A stretch of DNA of 64,000 bases from Sulfurifustis variabilis (GTDB taxonomy: Bacteria; Pseudomonadota; Gammaproteobacteria; Acidiferrobacterales; Sulfurifustaceae), in contig NZ_AP014936.1 in the NCBI RefSeq assembly GCF_002355415.1, forward strand, positions 930,001-994,000, read 5' to 3'. Made by a program: the position numbers and the translations under genes. The notes under the pieces were generated by a model. The model searched no databases. It saw only the letters and a program-made list of their open reading frames with translations, and was not told the origin of the DNA. Numbering within the stretch: the stretch's first letter is position 1; each line of letters opens with the position of its first letter. Below are positions 60,905-64,000 of the stretch, one piece after another.

Positions 60905-61755
60905 TGCGAGCCGCGGCGGTCGCGATGCTTCTGGTCCCGATGGTCGCGCGGGCGCACGGCGACTCGCCCGATGCGGCCGTCTGGGGTTCGGCGGCATTGA
61001 TTCTCGGTCTGGCGGCGGCTTACGCGCTCGGCGTCATCCGGCTATGGCGGTCGGGGCGCGGTCGCGGTGTGCGCGCTTGGCAGATCGTCTGCTTCGGGCT
61101 CGGCATCGCGGCGCTTGCCGTTGCCGTGTTTGGTCCGATCGAGAGCCTGGCCGAGCGGAGCTTCGCGGCCCACATGGGCCAGCACATGCTCCTTATCGCC
61201 GCAGCCGCGCCGCTCCTCGTCGTCGGAGCGCCGATCGCGGTGTTCGGCGCGTTGCTTTCGTCGACGTCGCGCAAGGCGATCGCCCGCGGTTCGGCGCCCG
61301 CGTTCGTCGGGCGGCCGCTCCTCGCCTTCGCGCTGCACGCGGCATTCGTCTGGGCATGGCACGCCCCGGTGCTCTTCGAGGCGGCGCTGCGCTCGGAAGC
61401 GCTGCATTTTCTCGAGCACGTTACGCTCCTCGGGAGCGCGCTCTACTTCTGGTGGTCGCTGCTCCACGCGGGGCGCGCCCGGGCCGGCGGGTACGGGACT
61501 AGCGCGCTTCTTGCGCTCGCGACGATGATGCACACGGGGCTGCTGGGCGCACTCATTACCATGGCGCGGCGCCCGCTGTACGCTGTTTACGTTCAGCCGG
61601 GTATCGATGCACTCGCCGATCAGCAGCTTGCGGGCCTCCTCATGTGGATCCCGGGCGCGCTCGTTTATCTCGTCGCGGGGCTGGTCTTGATCGGGACCTG
61701 GCTCGGCCGCGCGCGACGCTCCACCAGGGCCGCTCCGATGTCAGTCGCACGCTGA
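60904..61755 (+). CDS. CtaG-type cytochrome c oxidase assembly factor
   Basis: Encodes 283 residues with seven or so membrane helices. The caa3_CtaG signature (PF09678) is seen in HMGQHMLLIAAAAPLLVVGAP, with FALHAAFVWAWHAPVLFEAAL, LEHVTLLGSALYFWWSLLH and DQQLAGLLMWIPGALVYL. These proteins help form the copper site of caa3-type oxidases. The GTG start at 60904 overlaps the preceding stop; GTG 60895 and ATG 60925 are alternatives. Downstream it overlaps the HemJ-like gene (TGATG). Confidence 0.85.
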   Translation: MRAAAVAMLLVPMVARAHGDSPDAAVWGSAALILGLAAAYALGVIRLWRSGRGRGVRAWQIVCFGLGIAALAVAVFGPIESLAERSFAAHMGQHMLLIAAAAPLLVVGAPIAVFGALLSSTSRKAIARGSAPAFVGRPLLAFALHAAFVWAWHAPVLFEAALRSEALHFLEHVTLLGSALYFWWSLLHAGRARAGGYGTSALLALATMMHTGLLGALITMARRPLYAVYVQPGIDALADQQLAGLLMWIPGALVYLVAGLVLIGTWLGRARRSTRAAPMSVAR

Positions 61756-62168
61756 TGTACCTGACGCTCAAGCTGCTGCACCTCGGGTTCATGGCGATCT
61801 GGTTCGCCGGGCTGCTGGGACTCCCGTGGGTCTTCGGGGAGCACGTGCGCCAGCAGGAGCGCGCCGAGCAGTCGCGCCTGCGCGCCATCGAGCGGACGGT
61901 CTACTTCGGGATCATGACGCCGAGCGCGGTGCTCGCCGTGATCTTCGGCTCGCTGCTCATGCTCTACGGCTTCGAGGGAGCGTGGCTGCCGGCGAAGCTG
62001 ACGCTCATCGTCGTCGCAGTGGCGTTTCACCTCTATTGCGGCACGGTGCTCATCACCTTCATGCAGCGCCGCAACCGCCGCGGCCGCGTCTACTACCGCG
62101 CGCTGAGCCAGGTGCCGCTCGTGCTCCTCGCGGTCATCGTGTTTCTGGCGGCGGCGAAGCCGATTTGA
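61755..62168 (+). CDS. HemJ/CopD-like membrane protein
   Basis: Encodes 137 residues with four membrane helices. LKLLHLGFMAIWFAGLLGLPWVFG, AIERTVYFGIMTPSAVLAVIFG, WLPAKLTLIVVAVAFHLYCG and LSQVPLVLLAVIVFLAAAKPI follow HemJ (protoporphyrinogen oxidase) and CopD. The His near the start and the Lys of WLPAKL are the conserved HemJ residues. It may supply heme for the adjacent oxidase. Its 3' end overlaps that of the DUF2231 gene by 35 bases. Confidence 0.83.
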   Translation: MYLTLKLLHLGFMAIWFAGLLGLPWVFGEHVRQQERAEQSRLRAIERTVYFGIMTPSAVLAVIFGSLLMLYGFEGAWLPAKLTLIVVAVAFHLYCGTVLITFMQRRNRRGRVYYRALSQVPLVLLAVIVFLAAAKPI

Positions 62169-62691
62169 CGGCCTCCTCGGCGAGGCGCTGCTTCTCCTCT
62201 TCCTCGATGTAGCTCCCGATAAGGTGACGGAACGTGAGCTTGCCGCCGAGCCAGCCGGTGAAGGCGAGCAGCGCCGCGGTGTCGAACGAGAGGACGAGTC
62301 CCCACGGCAGCACGGGTGCCGCCGTGTCCTCCCAGCGCCAGAGGAGGTTGGCGGTGGCGAGCGAGATCACGGCGATCGCGGCGAGAAAATGGCTCCAGGC
62401 ACCGACCTGCTGGCGCGCGTAGCGGATGGTCAGAAAATCCGTGAACCCCGAGAGCGCGGCGAGCAGCCCGCCCGCGAGCCCTCCGGCGATCAGCCAGAAG
62501 GCGCCGCGCGCCCAGAACGGATCGCCGGTCCACCAGAAGGCGAGGTCGGCACCGAGCGCGCCGTAGAGCAGCCCTATCGGAAAATTCACGAAGATCGGGT
62601 GGATCGGGTGGTTGGCGATTGCGGCCGTGCTCGGCACGCGTTTCTGCTCGATCGCCTTTTCCACCCGCCGTTGGCTGACTTTCTCCGCCAT
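62134..62691 (-). CDS. DUF2231 membrane protein
   Basis: Encodes 185 residues with four membrane helices. IANHPIHPIFVNFPIGLLYGALG is the DUF2231 signature; FWLIAGGLAGGLLAALSGFTDFL and VLSFDTAALLAFTGWLGGKL follow. It is located seven bases after the CtaD-CtaE stop on the same strand, so they are co-transcribed. DUF2231 proteins often occur with respiratory genes; their role is not known. Confidence 0.88.
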   Translation of the reverse strand: MAEKVSQRRVEKAIEQKRVPSTAAIANHPIHPIFVNFPIGLLYGALGADLAFWWTGDPFWARGAFWLIAGGLAGGLLAALSGFTDFLTIRYARQQVGAWSHFLAAIAVISLATANLLWRWEDTAAPVLPWGLVLSFDTAALLAFTGWLGGKLTFRHLIGSYIEEEEKQRLAEEAVKSASPPPETR

Positions 62692-62698
62692 GGTGTCC

Positions 62699-64000
62699 TC
62701 AGAGCAGGCGCGGCCCGAGGTGGATCACCGCGACGCCGACGGCGCCCACCGCCACCGTGTAATGCCAGTAGAGGGCGAGGAGGTGCGCGCCGAGTGGCCG
62801 CTCGGCCGACGCGAGGCCGCGGCGCGCCCGCAGCCAGACGAAACCGGCCATCAGCACGGCGGCGGCGACGTGCAGCCCGACGAATACGGCGTGCGCATGG
62901 ACCAGCGCGGGATACACGTGCTCGGTCACGGCCGCCGGCCAGGCGCGCAGCGCGGCGAACTCGAGGACGGCGAAGCCGAGCGCGAGCAGCATCGCCGCAG
63001 GCAGCCCGATGGCGAGGCGCGCCGGCCGCGGGTCGTGCCCGCTCCAGGCGATGACGCCGCTGCTCGCAAGGAGCAGGACGACGGCGAGCGCGGGCAGCGC
63101 CAGCGGGAGCGGCGGGTAGTTCCGGGGAGGCCACTCGGGCGAAACCGTCCAGAGGAAGAGGTACGCAAAGACGAGCGAGACCAGGAGCGTCGCGTCGGCG
63201 AGTAGCCCGATGGTGAGGGCCCACCATCCCGGCGACTTGCGCGTCGGGCCGTGCGTCGGCACACGCAGGTTGTGGCCCACGTCCATCGTGCCGATCGGCG
63301 TCCGGTCGGTATCCCAGAGCCAGTACACGAACACCCCGACGGTCATGGCGGCGCCGACGAGCGCGAGTCCGTACAGCTTCGCCAGCGCACCGATGAAGAA
63401 GACGGCGAGCGCGAGCGCGGCGTAAAGCGGGACCCAGCTCGAGCTCGGCAGATGCAGGACGCGCTCCGGCTCGGCGTTCAGCACGCCGGTCGCGAGCGTA
63501 TGGCGGTCGCCGGCGCTCGTCTCCGCGAGCAGACCTTCGCCGCGCTCGAGCTGCCCGGGAAGGTCGAGCTGCTCCCAGAGCGGGTCGCGGCCCTCGATGC
63601 GGGGGAGGCTCGCGAAGGTGTACGTCGGGGCGGGCGTGCGCAGGCTCCATTCGAGCGAGCCGGCGTTCCAGGGGTTCGTGCCCGTGCGCTCGCCGTGGCG
63701 CAGGTGCAGGATCACGTCGATGAGAAACACGGCGAAACCTGCGGTCAGAATGAAGCCGCCCACCGTCGAAAGCGCATTGAGGTACTCCCACCCGAGACCT
63801 TCGGGATACGTGTAGACCCGGCGCGGCATGCCGATCAGGCCCGTGAGGTGCATCGGCAGGAACGTGACGTTGAAGCCGATGAAGAGCAGCCAGAACGCCC
63901 AGCGCCCGAGCACCGGGAGCATCTTCCTCCCGGAATGGAGCGGCAGCCAGTAATAGATCCCCGCAAGCAGCGGGAACACCATGCCGCCGATGAGCACGTA
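62699..64000 (-). CDS. cytochrome c oxidase subunit I-III fusion (partial)
   Basis: This is 434 residues of the C-terminal part, cut off by the window edge. It begins in the subunit I segment YVLIGGMVFPLLAGIYYW with helices XI-XII (FNVTFLPMHLTGLIGMPRRVY). A long linker of about 160 residues leads to a subunit III domain: WWALTIGLLADATLLVSLVFAYL, LVHAHAVFVGLHVAAAVLMAG, HYTVAVGAVGVAVIHLGPRLL. The fusion of CtaD and CtaE occurs in some caa3-type oxidases. Catalytic His ligands lie outside the window. Confidence 0.92.
   Translation of the reverse strand, partial: YVLIGGMVFPLLAGIYYWLPLHSGRKMLPVLGRWAFWLLFIGFNVTFLPMHLTGLIGMPRRVYTYPEGLGWEYLNALSTVGGFILTAGFAVFLIDVILHLRHGERTGTNPWNAGSLEWSLRTPAPTYTFASLPRIEGRDPLWEQLDLPGQLERGEGLLAETSAGDRHTLATGVLNAEPERVLHLPSSSWVPLYAALALAVFFIGALAKLYGLALVGAAMTVGVFVYWLWDTDRTPIGTMDVGHNLRVPTHGPTRKSPGWWALTIGLLADATLLVSLVFAYLFLWTVSPEWPPRNYPPLPLALPALAVVLLLASSGVIAWSGHDPRPARLAIGLPAAMLLALGFAVLEFAALRAWPAAVTEHVYPALVHAHAVFVGLHVAAAVLMAGFVWLRARRGLASAERPLGAHLLALYWHYTVAVGAVGVAVIHLGPRLL

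Overview
The window is a GC-rich (by eye about two-thirds G+C) chromosomal segment of a Proteobacterium, most likely gamma or beta. The evidence is a cNOR-type norCBQD cluster, an aa3/caa3-type oxidase with fused subunits I and III, CtaG and HemJ-like accessory proteins, several GGDEF/EAL and hybrid-kinase proteins, a TusE/DsrC-like protein beside a persulfide dioxygenase, and TAAGGAGG-type ribosome binding sites. A sulfur-associated gammaproteobacterium is a reasonable guess but cannot be proved from this sequence. No rRNA, tRNA, CRISPR array, transposase or phage gene was seen.

Layout. 1-12.5 kb: envelope and stress genes (CigR-like protein, beta-barrel, exported repeat protein, GlcG/HbpS, six-hairpin glycosidase, YihY/BrkB, CDF transporter, glycine-zipper protein, twin zinc-ribbon protein, ABCB exporter). 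12.9-17.5 kb: norC-norB-norQ-norD, a complete nitric-oxide reductase with its activation chaperones. 17.7-28.9 kb: a 54-residue protein, an orphan ABC ATPase, a beta-lactamase-fold hydrolase, csp, an RRM gene pair, a frameshifted membrane-protein gene, a two-gene operon whose first gene is a paralogue of the 6.75 kb gene, a 1209-residue PAS-GGDEF-EAL protein, a histidine phosphatase plus methyltransferase, and an EF-hand lipoprotein. 29-44.2 kb: a GH13 trehalose-synthase-like enzyme, NRDE protein, a signalling block on the minus strand (PhnD-like binding protein, hybrid kinase, exported DsrE-like protein, dual-receiver protein), intradiol dioxygenase, NTP-carrier-like protein, Tat-exported aldo/keto reductase, DUF504 and Uup. 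44.3-55.7 kb: persulfide dioxygenase, DsrC-like protein, DedA-PAP2 fusion, DUF481 protein, PAP2 phosphatase, Gly/Pro/Thr repeat protein, adk, a TupA-like/PAS/GGDEF fusion, a ParB-like protein and two small proteins.

55.98-60.3 kb is the most unusual region. Base composition falls clearly, all open frames point the same way, and successive frames are separated by attC-like sites (R'' RYYYAAC-like, L'' and L' pairs, R' GTTRRRY-like). I read it as an array of eight integron gene cassettes with no integrase in view (a CALIN). Seven cassettes carry unrecognised or poorly characterised small proteins, including a candidate HEPN (RX4H) protein and an NfeD-like OB-fold protein, and one carries no convincing gene.

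60.5-64 kb returns to host composition with a terminal-oxidase assembly block: a small membrane protein, CtaG-like and HemJ/CopD-like proteins on the plus strand, converging on a DUF2231 protein and a CtaD-CtaE fusion that runs off the end of the window.
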